From: Epithemia pelagica
Lineage: Eukaryota > Bacillariophyta > Bacillariophyceae > Surirellales > Surirellaceae
Length of the DNA stretch: 64,000 bases
Direction: 5' to 3'
NCBI GenBank assembly: GCA_946965045.2
Contig: OX337242.1
Coordinates: 496,001-560,000 of the forward strand
The position numbers and the translations under genes are program-made. A model generated the notes under the pieces. It saw nothing but the letters and a program-made list of their open reading frames with translations, searched no databases and was not told where the DNA came from. Shown here piece after piece: positions 52,130 through 63,684 of this stretch (the stretch's first letter is position 1; every line of letters begins with the position of its first letter).

Positions 52130-53323
52130 ATTCTGTCCCCTGAGGGGGGAATAGCGAAATGACAGACTTTCATGACAGACTTTCGGATAAACTTTCAAAA
52201 TGTTGACTGTTATACGGACAGACTATCCGGTTGCACTCCATGTCACTGTTGCTCTTCCACATGCACTCTTCATTTAAATAAAATGGCATTTTACTTAAAA
52301 TGACATTTTACTTTAGCCCTTCTTGTCTCGTCAGTGCCACTTCAAATTCATGACGAGGATACCCCGTTTAACCCTAACTCTAAAAACGAATGTTTACCCG
52401 AATGTCTGTCATTTCGCTATTCAGGCCTGAAAAAGTGAAATGACAGACTTTCGGGGTAGACATTCGGAGTTTCAGGTAGCTTTTTGACAGACATTCGGAG
52501 TTTCAGGTAGCTTTTTGACAGACATTCGGGAAAACTTTTTATTTTAGTAGTATCTTATATTTACAGATCGTATATTTACAATACAAAAAAAATGTTCCCA
52601 ACCAACATCATATCTACACATGATAGAGAGAATTGATTTCCCGTAATCAGACTGCTCGTTTGGACCCAACAATGATGGAACCAACCACGCCAAGGAAGCA
52701 GCAAACAATCACCTACCAACTACTCGCTGCCAACGAACAACGAACAATGACAACATTCGGCAACAACAACAAAAACAACCCGCACGCAACAATCAACTAC
52801 TCGTTGTCACCGAACCCAGTGCACGAGACTGTGCCCGTCAATGACAACAAGAAGCAACAACGACATGCGGCGACTGCAGCAACGACATGCGACAAGACAG
52901 CAAGCGTCGACAACGACAGCGACAACAACAACATGCGGCTACAACCACAAGAACAACATACTCAACAATCAACTCCTCGTTTCTGCCCAACGGCAAAACA
53001 ATCGGCGACGACGGCATGGCAACAGCACCATTCGGCTGCTTCCGATAACACAGTTCGAGTGGAAGAAGGAGTGGACGCCGTAAACGAGAGCACCTTATCG
53101 AATCTTGACACTCTTACTGGATGGTGAAACAACAATAAACAAAGACAAAGACAAATGGATCGATGCAGGCAAAAGACAGGATGGTGAACGAGGATGGATG
53201 GACGAAACGATTGCCTACGAGTATGACACATACAAGTATGTACAAAGCTAACTAGTACATGCTCTCACTCAATTAGTCATGTTCATACAAGTAGAGGAGG
53301 CGGGTTGATTGCTGTTGTGTTAG

Positions 53324-53552
53324 AGCCTCCTCGCCATGGTGTGTGTGAGGATAGTTTGCATATCTTGAGATTGAGCATCTCATTGATCGGTCGGTCCATG
53401 TGAGGGATGAGGGGCAATTCATCTTAGTTTTTTACTTCGGGAAAATGTATAGAGTGAATCTCGTTGGGCCGAAATTCCCTCTAAAGTTGAAAGTTTATCC
53501 GAAAGTCTGTCATGAAAGTCTGTCATGAAAGTCTGTCATTTCACTCCCCTCC
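53324..53552 (+). repeat. Left arm of a 229-bp inverted repeat
   Basis: Reverse complement of 53754-53982, same length and apparently without mismatches, separated by 201 bp. The spacer contains the 20-bp word ACCTCGAAACTCGAAACTCG twice (about 53571 and 53691). Confidence 0.9.
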
Positions 53553-53753
53553 GCGTGGGGCTCTTTGCAAACCTCGAAACTCGAAACTCGATTTCAGAAT
53601 CTTGGCAAGGTCGTTGGGGGATTGCCAAGATTTGGGGGATTCGAGGTTGTGTTTTCGAGTTTTCAAGGGGACCATAACCTATTGGCTCAACCTCGAAACT
53701 CGAAACTCGATTTCAGAACTCAAAAACACATTCCCTGGACACAGGCCCTCAGG

Positions 53754-53982
53754 GGAGGGGAGTGAAATGACAGACTTTCATGACAGACTTTCATGACAGA
53801 CTTTCGGATAAACTTTCAACTTTAGAGGGAATTTCGGCCCAACGAGATTCACTCTATACATTTTCCCGAAGTAAAAAACTAAGATGAATTGCCCCTCATC
53901 CCTCACATGGACCGACCGATCAATGAGATGCTCAATCTCAAGATATGCAAACTATCCTCACACACACCATGGCGAGGAGGCT
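53754..53982 (-). repeat. Right arm of a 229-bp inverted repeat
   Basis: Partner of 53324-53552. AAACACATTCCCTGGACACAGG flanks this arm on both sides (about 53721 and 54014), as if duplicated on insertion. Confidence 0.9.
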
Positions 53983-54232
53983 GAAAGTCTGTCATTTCGC
54001 TATTCCCCTCGAAAACACATTCCCTGGACACAGGGCCTGATTCGACTGGCGCATCTTGTTGGTTTCTCGTCCAAAAAGATTTGGCTCATAAAATTTGCGG
54101 TCATCTTTCACACAAGCTACGCACCCAAACAACAAAGTGAGTATCAAAAAGTTGTGTGCCAACCAACCACAACCTTGGATGTCAAATGGTTTGAGACAAG
54201 CAGTCTAACACTTTGCTATCGTTTCACAGAAG

Positions 54233-56741
54233 ATGAATCGTCTATTGACGCTTCTTCTCACCGCTGGCCTAGTGGCTGGCAGCATGGCCGAGTTCGATTA
54301 TTCTCGTGATCTTGGAAAGAAAGACGATATCTATTATGGAAAGAAAGACTACGACAAGAAGAAGAAAAACTCTTGTCCTTCCCCTGCGCATCCTTTCACA
54401 GGACCCTGGGCCAAGAACTACGACGGAGGAAAGAAGGGTGGATACGTATTTAACCGCATCGTCACCCACCCAGTCTGCAAAGCCGAACAGGTCACGTGTG
54501 ACATTGACGATGAAATCTCAGCGGAGATCATTGATGTGACCCCCGACGGAAAAACCATTGTCTTTACGAACAGCCCTGGTGATAGCATTGGCTTGGTTGA
54601 CATTTCCGATCCGTACCATCCTGTCTCGAAACCTTTGGTTGATGTGGGAGGTGAACCAACGTCTGCTCGTATTCTGGGCAATCGATGGGTACTTGTTGGC
54701 GTTAACACTTCTCCCGACTTTGTAAATCCTAGCGGGGAATTGCTCGTTATGGACTTGAAAGACGATCTCGCCGTGTATATGACATTTGATCTTGGTATGT
54801 AAAGGTTGAATGTCACAAATATCATCGTGAATGAAGCTCTTTCTCATCAACTACTTGTGCCTTTTGTTTGCAGGTGGACAACCTGATGCTGTTGCCGTTT
54901 CTCCCGACGGAAAGTACGTCGCCATCGCCATTGAAAACGAGCGTGATGAAGACCTCGAGGATGGCGGCTTGGATGGCGGCTTGCCTCAGCTGCCCGCTGG
55001 CTTTCTCGTCATCATTGACTCCTACAAGGCCGATCCAAATGACTGGACAATGCACGTGGTTGATTTGACAGGATTGGATGGACTTGATGCTCCTCAGGAC
55101 CCTGAACCCGAATATGTTGATTTTAACCATCTGAATGAGGTTGTCGTCAGTCTTCAAGAAAACAACGCCATTGTGATTGTTGACGCAGAAACCAAAACTG
55201 TCAAGACCTCGTTCTCAGCCGGTTATATCGATTTGGAACATATTGATACTGAAGAAGAGGGCATTATTTCTTTTGAGACAGACCAATTCGGTCGGGTGCG
55301 AGAACCCGACGCTGTTGCGTGGGTCGACAATTATTACTTCTTTACCGCCGATGAGGGTGATTGGAAAGGCGGCAGCCGTTCCGTGACACTGTTCGACAAG
55401 AACGGAAATGTTATTAGCGATACTGGTTCGTCCTTGGATTACATTGTTGCGGCTCATGGTCACTATCCAGATGAACGTTCTGGAAACAAGGGCAATGAAC
55501 CAGAAACGGTTTATGTTGATACCTTCCATGGTACAAAGTATTTGTTCACTGTCTCGGAGCGAAGTAATCTTTTGATTATTTCGGAACTTGACAAATACAA
55601 TATGCCTTGGTTCACTCAAGCGATCCCTGCAGGTGTCAGACCAGAGGGAATTGTCGCCATTCCCCATCGCGATTTGCTTGTAGTTGCAAGCGAGGTTGAT
55701 GATAGGGGTGATAAGATCCGTGCTTCGTTGACCATCTACAAATACACCGATGACGAGCCGACGTATCCCATGATCCTTTCTGCTGCTAACAGTAGCAAGC
55801 CTTCCGTTCCGATCCCATATGGTGCTCTCTCAGGCCTTGCTGTTGATCCACACTGCCCCTCGCTTCTCTATTCCATTGAAGATAGCTTCTACAGCTCCAA
55901 TCGGTTTTTCAAGATTGATGCATCCCAAAAACCTGCCGTTTTGTTTGAAGGGACAAGACTCATGGATACGCAAGGCAAATTGGCCGCTTACGCCAATCGT
56001 TGTGGCTGTTTCACAGATAATCCAGTGAACCCCGATATGACGGTGAATATTGACCCCGAAGGCATTGACGTGTTCGACGATGGTACCATTTTGATCGTGT
56101 CCGAAGGAGATACAAGGGAAGATCGACTCAAGCCAAACTACGTTTTGGGTGTCCATCCATCTGGTGTAATTGTTGATATTTGGGAGCTTCCGGAGGAGTG
56201 GTTGAATAAGCAAAAGCGTTGGGGCTTCGAAGGAGTAGCAATCGATCCCAACCAAGAAATGGTGGTTGTTGCCGGCCAAGTACCTTGGGGCGAAGGCAGC
56301 GGAGCAAGTCCCAGCACCGGTGATGATGAAGGTCCTGCTCTTCATATTTTCATTAACGGGAAGCACGCTGGCTACGTTTTCTACCCGCTTGATGAGCCAG
56401 AATCTCAGAATGGTGGTTGGGTTGGTATTGGAGATCTGTCCGCTCTTGGTAACAAGAAATTCGCTGTCCTGGAACGCGACAACCAGGGAGGACTTGATGC
56501 TGCAATCAAGAGGGTCTACACGATCGACCTCAATGGCTGGTACGACGGCAAGGTGGTGGAGAAGACGCGTTGGGCGGATATCATCGATGAACTGGCAGAT
56601 TCTACAAATGGCCCGGTTCCCGAAAAGGTTGAAGGGCTTGCTTGCTTGAATGGCGGTGAGGTTTGCTGGGTGAATACCGATAATGACGGAGTCGATGATG
56701 CCAATGGGGAAAACCTTCTTCTTCCTGTCTACCCACACTAA
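54233..56741 (+). CDS. Secreted beta-propeller/phytase-like esterase, copy 2 (two exons)
   Basis: 809 aa from exons 54233-54794 and 54874-56741. Same domain order as the copy at 41099-43673. Differences: a 66-bp in-frame deletion shortens the Lys/Asp/Tyr-rich stretch by 22 aa, the splice donor is GTATGT instead of GTAAGT, and there are a handful of substitutions (for example VGVN for VGVD, GVRPEG for GVGPEG). The promoter region differs: transposon sequence lies within about 170 bp upstream of the ATG, so expression of the two copies may diverge. Confidence 0.85.
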
Positions 56742-57087
56742 TTTGATTTCGTGCCTATGGTGACGGCATTCTTTTCATGTGAGGAAAAAAGCTGGGGATC
56801 TATGTATCTATTATCCCCTGTATAAAGCAAAGATAAGTGAATTTGTTTCAAGGAGTACGACTTTAGGTTGACTTGGTTTGGGACTGGTAACACCTCCATG
56901 CAGAAGCTCGTGTGTCCCCACCCCTTTTCAGGTACAGAGAATACAACAGATATATAGATCTCGAGGAATGTCTCTAGTTATTAGATGTGTAAAACGGAAT
57001 TGGCCGGAATCAATGCAAGGGAACTATGTCATCCAATCTTGAGTTCTCCACCTCGAGTCGAGTATCATCACATCTGATCATAAGTAT

Positions 57088-59598
57088 CTAGGCCAAATAG
57101 TTATAGACACCTGAATTGTCGTTCGATCGTTCCAAATACTCTCGATCAATCAGGCCTTCAATCCTTTTCTTGACGACACGGGGATTGGGGTTAAAGAAGG
57201 ACAGCTGCGCCAACACTTCCGACAATAACTGCTGATGTTGCAGGGTCTTTCTGGCCTTCATAATACGGACAATTGCCGCTTCAATAGCAATGGTTCGATC
57301 TTCTTCCACTTTCTTAGTATTGAAGGAAGAATCCAGAGACGCCATGGGGATACGGATCTTTCGCATATTCGAAGAGAACTTCGCATTCGCGGCGAACTTG
57401 TCGCCTGGGTTGATCTTTGAATTTGCGGGTGTCTTGGTGATAACCTTGTACTTTCCACAACTCAGTGAATGCATCAATGGTTTCAAGATACTATCCTCCA
57501 AGTTCAAGCGTTGGGCCAAGTCTTCCAACGTTACTGTGGCTCCACCTGAAAGGGCATCCATGGCGATGGCCTGCAACGTGGACACTTGAAGGTCGTAAGA
57601 TTTTTTGCCAAAAGTCGCCAAGACTGAGGCAGAGCCTTGTGTGTGAACCCAAGAGAGCTTTCGCTTTTGGTGCTCTTGTTCATGCCACTCGCGAAAAATT
57701 TGCATGCAGGTCGTCATCTCTTCCGTCACGGTGACTTCGGGAGATTTGTACGTCGGCCAGAACCCTGTCGTTAGCACTTGTACTCCAAAATCCAGCTTCA
57801 CGTTCTTGCTAGATTCCTGCATCTTTTGCTTGAATTTTTGACGCTGCTGACTGCCAACGGCCAAATCCGACAGCATACCCTCCATCTTAGAGGTGAACTG
57901 TGTGCCGCACTGTACCTTGAGCTTGGCAATCATAAGCTTTTCTGCATCATCTGAAGTGGATCGCTGGTTGAGCAGTCGCTTTGCCAACTGATTCCGATAG
58001 ATTTCGGCAAACAAATCCTTGTCAGTCAAATATGAGAACAACTGCACGATTCGGTCAAGATTTTCTTCCACCTCGGATTCGTTCAATTTCTCGCCTCCGC
58101 TCTTCAAGATGCGGTCACAAAAAGTGGACATGAGTTCGGCGTTGGTGAACTGTCCCACATTACTGTTGATGATTTCACAAAAGGCGTCTTTCAGAGCTCT
58201 CTGGAAATAAGAGTGTCTCGAAAAATCCACGCGAACCACCCCCAAGTACTTTTCGTGTAGTTCAATCATCGACTTGACAAATTTCGGGTCATCGTTCTTG
58301 TCTTTTTCTCCGTCGTCCAAACGAGCCTTTCGGCGCTGCACAACGTCCAACCCCTGCTGAGTAATAAACTCCTGCACAATGGCAGCAATCGGTTGTAGAC
58401 CTGACGACGTTGGACTTGTCGATGCGGCGGAATTGTTGTTACCAGTGGTTGACTGGGACGATGTGTTCGAGTTTTCCAGACGCAAAAACAAGCGATACAT
58501 ACGTTGCAAATCCTCAGATTTGTCGTTCTGGAGCAACGCGCGGCATCCACTTGATTCCTTCTCCAAAAGGACCGATTCCACCTTCTCCAGCAACTCTTCT
58601 TCAACCACCTTGAGTAGATTGGCCTCAGAATTGGGATTCAGGTAGTCGGACACACGCTTGCTTTCTGCGTTAAGAGCATCTTCAGCTTTGATCAAATATT
58701 CAGGGGTACTATCGTTGATCCAATCCTGACGCTTCTTTGCATAATACTCTCGCGTGGATTCCAAAAGAGCGACTTCCAGGTCAACGTTGTATACCTCAAG
58801 AGACGACATCCCCATATGTTCGTACAATTCGACAATCGATTTGACAAGGGATTTATCGATGATTTTCCCATCACGCTCATCGTGAATAAGCGAAAGTATA
58901 GCCGCGGTAGTATCCGCCTTACATTCTTCGTAAATGAACGTCTTGAAGCACCGGAGTCCAGCTTGTTCCAAAGTCGGCAAGGAGTGGTGCTTCACATAAT
59001 AGCGATCCAAATACGTGAAGAATCGTTTCAACCACTTGTTCATAATCTGATGGTTACGCCATCGATGCTGCAGCTCTTGCAACAGGAGGGGTCCTCCCTG
59101 GCCAGATTTCTCTTGCAAGGCGGGAAGGACCTTGGTTGACAGGTACCGTTCCATTGTTTCACCATGACGCTGGTATAAATCACGCGACCAATTGTAAGGA
59201 CTGCGCTGCGTACACATGTCATAACAAACACTGCGAGAAGAGAAAGTGTTGCGGTGAGGAATCAAATTTCCAACGGAAAGAAACGACACGAACAAAGAGG
59301 AAAGATCCTTCTTTCCAACTCACGTGTAGATATTAACATATTCTCGGGGCCCGAACATGTTCGTCTTCTGTCGCATTTCTCCATCCAACATAGCTTCTAG
59401 CTTATCGATCGCCTAAGGAAAAACGGAGGAAGGAAAATGTCAGACAAGTTCGTGCCACCAAGCAATCGAGCGACTCGGGTGCAGGCACAATCTTTCGAAA
59501 CTACACACCTTGACTTTGATCTCGTCATTCCACCCTTCTTCTAACGGAATGATACGAGGCCCCGAATTGGCATTACTATCGCTGCTTTCTTTCGACAT
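57088..59598 (-). CDS. Cullin (CUL1-like scaffold of SCF-type E3 ubiquitin ligase), three exons
   Basis: 773 aa. Minus-strand exons 59509-59598, 59324-59412 and 57088-59230; introns of 96 and 93 nt with GTGTGT/CTTAG and GTGAGT/CGCAG borders, all in frame. The N-terminus MSKESSDSN...IIPLEEGWNDEI leads to the YTVCYDMCTQRSPYNWS cullin-repeat start (substrate-receptor side). The cullin homology domain is in the middle (FSYLTDKDLFAEIYRNQLAKRLLNQRS). The winged-helix C-terminus carries the neddylation site Lys in IVRIMKARKTLQ and ends YNYLA. It acts as scaffold for RING protein and substrate adaptor. The right breakpoint of the tandem duplication lies at 57684 in exon 3; this copy is complete. Confidence 0.95.
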
Positions 59599-60118
59599 GG
59601 CTCAATAATATGACCGCCACACACAAGTAGAGAAGTTCCAGAAGCTCCGGTGCTGATGATGCCGTTTTGAGGGCTTTGGACAACTTTTCGCGGCGCAGCG
59701 AAGGAAAAACTCCACGCTCATGTCTCGAACTCGAACTCTCAGTCATGCCGACTTCGAACAGGGGTAGTCACAACCCATACGTGGTGACGGACATTTGTTC
59801 ATGAACGTCTTGATTATACAACACGCTTCACCGCTCAGGTGTTCATACAATTTTTGCGGGACTCAACGGCTTCTCCTTTAGCTCACGAGTATAGTAGTTA
59901 TTGCTATTGTACCTCTAGCTAGCTAGAAAGGAGTCGTTCTACAAAACCATGACAAAACAAGGCTAGGATTACTGCGACAAACCATCTTCTGTCGTCAATG
60001 CTCAAGGCAAAAGCCCAACATACTCGATCACCTGAATCCCATGCGGAAGTGATTCTGTCCAAGACAATTTACCACAACCAGGTGAACTATTCATCGAACA
60101 TCTTTCGATGGCAGAAAA
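59599..60118. other. Spacer between cullin and DCC-family gene
   Basis: About 520 bp including the cullin promoter side; nothing specific recognised apart from a CTAGCTAGCTAG run at about 59915. Confidence 0.5.
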
Positions 60119-60751
60119 TCATGAAAGAAAGCGATCGGAGTAGGTTGGATCCGAACAACGACATTCCGCTCGCTTTCCCATCAGATTGTATCGGTTTTCC
60201 GCAACAATGTCATACAGACCATCTCGAATATTGCGTTGAATCAGGTTTCGTGCTAGGTTCGCTAGAGGTTGGGTCAATGGAAGCGGTCCAACTTCCTCCA
60301 AGACTTGAAGTACGCACAAGCTCTTGTCAAAGTATCGACCATCGTTTTTGACCAAGACAACGCTCGATATATCGTCCGCTTCTTTTCCAATCTGAACCAA
60401 CAATTCTTGACCAACATTGGATTGCAAGGGGGCAAATCGAAACTTGGCCTGGCGGTCTAAGCGTAACAATATATCCACCCATGTATTGCAGAAGTTGCAG
60501 ATACCGTCGAATAAAATCACATTGTCAGGAATAGACGGCTTCTTGGAGTTTTGGTCGGATTCTGACGTGGTATCGGAAGCAAGGAGTGATTCACTGGAGG
60601 TTGCAGTGCTCTGAAGTGAACTCGTCATGTGCTCTCGGTACATCATGGTGGGACTTCCAATCACAGCTTCAACTGGAAGCAGGATGAATGCCTGAGCAGG
60701 AGAGAGGGACTGGAATACCAAGAAGATCGATAGAAGGCATTTGGGCGTCAT
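60119..60751 (-). CDS. DCC-family (DUF393) thiol-disulfide oxidoreductase-like protein, plastid-targeted
   Basis: 210 aa from ATG 60751. A signal peptide (CLLSIFLVFQSLSPAQA) followed by FILLP fits the diatom plastid motif. After a Ser/Thr-rich transit stretch, the DUF393 domain starts near residue 78 with VILFDGICNFCNTWVDILLR. It contains the D-x3-C-x2-C active-site-like motif, then FRFAPLQS and VLVKNDGRYFDKSLCVLQVL. It ends in the RNIRDGLYDIVAENRY...C block typical of the family. Redox function is inferred from the CxxC; its substrate is unknown. Confidence 0.88.
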   Translation of the reverse strand: MTPKCLLSIFLVFQSLSPAQAFILLPVEAVIGSPTMMYREHMTSSLQSTATSSESLLASDTTSESDQNSKKPSIPDNVILFDGICNFCNTWVDILLRLDRQAKFRFAPLQSNVGQELLVQIGKEADDISSVVLVKNDGRYFDKSLCVLQVLEEVGPLPLTQPLANLARNLIQRNIRDGLYDIVAENRYNLMGKRAECRCSDPTYSDRFLS

Positions 60752-60920
60752 GGTCAACCGGAAAAATTATGTGGGAGAAGAAAATGTGCGCGCGCCACTC
60801 TCGCATATCGAAGTGGGTGGTCGCTGATCCGGTCGCCCTTTCAATGACTCACCCATCTTCACATGGCTTTCGACCGATGGAGTTCATGGCATTGTAGTAC
60901 AACGAGAGGATCCCTGTCCC

Positions 60921-61921
60921 ATGATTGTCAGATCCATACCATCATCTGGCTTTGTCCGGTACGATTGCAACCATCAGGCTCATCGATGGCGACGTGCTGC
61001 GCACCCTCATCTTCGTGCATTCGAAGCATCCTGGCCACGGTGTTGGTCCACGTCTCGAACACCGCAAACTATCGGAACGAGGGTCTCTTCCCAAATCTAC
61101 AACACTGGTATGATCAATGAGAATTCCTGATGAGGAATTTTAACATCGTTGAGGAAGCATAACATGAAATCGATCTCATCTTCTCCGTCTGCTATTTGAC
61201 AGGAGATGGTGTCCTTGATGTCGCTGGTGATCTCACCAAAGAGATGGGTGTGTCAACACTTCTAACAGGAGAAGTATCCACCATTTCTTCACAACCAATG
61301 CTTCCGGAGTCGACGACAACTTTTGAGCCCGTTTTGAACGTCCCGGCCTTTTCAGTCTTTTTGTTTATAGCCATCGTTTTTGGCTTGTTGCAATATCGCA
61401 TGGCGGCTATTGGTACCGCCGCCGATCGACGAACCGAAGCACTAGCCACATTACGTCGTCTCAAGGCAAAGCAACTTTCTTCTGGAGGCACCGCCGCCGC
61501 AAACGACAAAACCGCAGATACGGTGACAGACGAGACGGAATCGATCTTGTTGCAGGCAACCGAAGAGTATCGGGATGCGTTGATGGAGGTGGAGCGGCTT
61601 CGAACCGTCATTCCAGGATTGGTGCGTATTCCACCCCCTCCTGCCGAGTCGGCCAGTCGTGAACGAATGGAGGAGAATGTGGCGGCCGCCAAACAATTCT
61701 TGAACATTACACTCCCTCCTGTTGTTGTACCTGAAAATGAGGATAGTACCATTCTATCAAAGGCATCTGGGATGTCGAAGAAGGGGGAAGGTTCAACTGG
61801 GCTTCAACCTTGGTTCATTGTCGTTCTTGTGTTTACGCTACTGGCACAGATCTCTCTTCTTTGGCTCTTCACAGTTGGTTTTGATAGCCTGGGGACATCA
61901 CAGCTTTTTTCTGGTCCTTGA
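60921..61921 (+). CDS. Unknown TM-coiled-coil-TM protein, paralogue 1 (two exons)
   Basis: 301 aa from exons 60921-61107 and 61203-61921 (95-nt intron, GTATGA...TTGACAG); the join QIYNT-G-DGVLDV aligns with the paralogue's LYSGSDMVNEV. The N-terminus is rich in Arg/Ser/His and few acids, resembling an organellar transit peptide. The conserved core starts TTTFEPVLNVPAFSVFLFIAIVFGLLQYR (TM1), then a Lys/Arg/Gln-rich helical stretch with EEYRDAL-EVERLRT and VRIPPPP, and ends with TM2 (PWFIVVLVFTLLAQISLLWLF). I do not recognise the family; conservation in the tandem paralogue supports a real gene. Confidence 0.75.
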
Positions 61922-62211
61922 ACAAGATTAAGATGGCCGGTCTGGAGGTAACAAATAGACTTCATACCACTTCTATATTGTTGATGAATGTTGCAAAGGA
62001 ATGTTCACTCGTCGTTAATCGTTTCCAACATTATCCCCTACTCCTATCTATCGTTCGTTGCACATTGCACATAGACTATACGTTCCGATGGAAAGATACC
62101 TTTTTGTACTCTATGTTGTTACAGTTGTACTGAAGTGATGATACTAGCCGGCTAGATTTTGAGAAGGTTGAGTTCGCAGATGTTGCATCCACCCCCTACA
62201 ATTGTAGAACA

Positions 62212-63182
62212 ATGACAATGATGGGCGTAAGAAGCGTTCAACCAAAGGCTTCTTCAGTGGCTGCATTTTGTGCTAATCGCATGCCGTTGCATCATGGCTT
62301 GTCTTTTCGGAGCATGAATAACCGCTGTGGTCGTCCGTCAGGCGAAAAGTTCAGCCACCACCACTTGTCTCACCCCTGTCGTCATTTCGACCTTCGACAA
62401 AACAATGCAGTGGTCCAAGCCACAGTCGATACCAGGCTCTATTCTGGGTCGGACATGGTGAATGAAGTCATTCCAGGTACGCGTCGTGCGTTGAACGAAT
62501 TCTTGTATTGGGTTTGCGTATAGTGGCTAACGAAGTAGGTCATCTTTTGTATCCTTTGGTTCTTGACACCGTGTCATCCACATTAACAGCGGCATCTTCT
62601 TGGCAGCCTGATACTACGACGTCATTCGAACCAATCTTGAATGTTCCCGCCTTGTCCATATTTTTGTTCATTGTCATGATTTTTGGTTACCTGCAATATC
62701 GTATCATGGCTATTGAAAAGGCCACGGACCGTCGCAAAGTGGCCCTCCAGGATCTGCGGAGACAAAGATCTCAGCAACTAGCTTCGGGTGTCGGTGCCGT
62801 GGATGAAGGACACGAAGCTAGAATGGTACAAGATGCGATTCAGGAATATCGCGATGCAGTCCAACAAGTCGAGGGTCTCCGCACCATTCCATTTACGTCA
62901 GGAAGAGTGCGGATTGCACCACCACGCAACTTGGATCGTCAGCGACAACTAGAAGAGCATACAATGGCCACGCAGCAATATTTGGGTATAAATGACACAG
63001 ACATTATCAAGGACGATGTAGAGCAAAAGCCGCCCAAAATGGCCGCCACGGGCGAGACAGTGACACTTGAACCTTGGATGACGGCAGTCCTGTTAGTCAC
63101 AGCACTGGCTCAGGTCTCATTGTTGTGGCTTTTCTCAGTGGACGTTAACACACTGGAACGGATCGGAGCCTTATCCTATTAA
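62212..63182 (+). CDS. Unknown TM-coiled-coil-TM protein, paralogue 2 (two exons)
   Basis: 307 aa from exons 62212-62476 and 62524-63182; the intron is only 47 nt (GTACGC...GTATAG). Same layout as the gene at 60921: a basic His/Arg/Ser-rich leader, TSFEPILNVPALSIFLFIVMIFGYLQYR (TM1), a charged helical middle (QEYRDAVQQVEGLRT, VRIAPP), and PWMTAVLLVTALAQVSLLWLF (TM2). The pair is tandem in the same orientation about 290 bp apart. The duplication is old, since most of the middle region differs. Confidence 0.75.
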
Positions 63183-63684
63183 ACAAAGATAAGCAAAATA
63201 GTAGCAGGAACAATTTCACTCATTACATGAAGCTGCTGTTTCCCACAAAATGGGTGTAAATAGATATGCGTCATTCTATACAGTGATGATCAGCCGATTG
63301 AGTTTTCGAGTGACATAGCACTTTCGCCGAAGCTACCCTATCTTGAAACATCCGCGAAATCATAATGACTAGAAGACAAGCTTCTCTCGTACGAGTATAT
63401 CTTGCGATTTACGATTAGCTTCAGAGCAATGCGAACATTGGGGGGGGGGGGGATGCATGGACTCTTTGTTGATGTATCCGTTTGTTTGATTGATTGATTT
63501 GGATTGACTGGTTACTGGTTACTGTTTGCGGCGTCGACTGCGAAGGATTTGTCACTGTTGAATGAAGAATGTGGGTACGGAAATCCATCACACCCAACAC
63601 GATATCAACATCATATAGCACAGATGACCCCACATAATTGTAAATCATTAATTATTACATTGAATCTACGAGCTCGTATTGTTT
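63183..63684. other. Gene-free stretch with a 13-G run
   Basis: About 500 bp with a poly-G tract at 63440-63452 and short TTGATTGATTGATTTGG repetition after it. No gene seen. Confidence 0.55.

Larger units (their letters stand above)
52142..54010. mobile_element. Nested cluster of short inverted-repeat elements with GAAATGACAGAC ends
   Basis: The cluster starts GAGGGGGGAATAGCG and ends with its complement CGCTATTCCCCTC. Inside are at least three head-to-head units with the terminal core GAAATGACAGACTTTC: 52144-52422, about 52429-53552 and about 53754-54010. A 31-bp repeat (ACAGACATTCGGAGTTTCAGG...) is tandem at about 52470-52520. No transposase is seen; an Asn/Gln/Thr-rich ORF near 52672-53127 is probably non-coding repeat. 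Confidence 0.6.
44617..57684. repeat. Tandem segmental duplication, unit 2 (13.1 kb)
   Basis: It starts with the WS/DGAT fragment and ends inside the intact cullin gene. It is 3977 bp longer than unit 1, mainly from the long-TIR element (49602-50749) and the block 51211 to about 54066. The junction at 44616/44617 shares one base (G) between the two source sequences, so there is no long homology at the breakpoint. Confidence 0.95.

Noticed and set aside
52633-53127. Asn/Gln/Thr-rich ORF inside the nested repeat cluster
   Set aside because: Low complexity, needs a non-ATG start for full length, no domain.
60863-61120. Alternative exon 1 frames for the gene at 60921
   Set aside because: Only the frame starting at 60921 splices in frame to 61203 and aligns with the paralogue.
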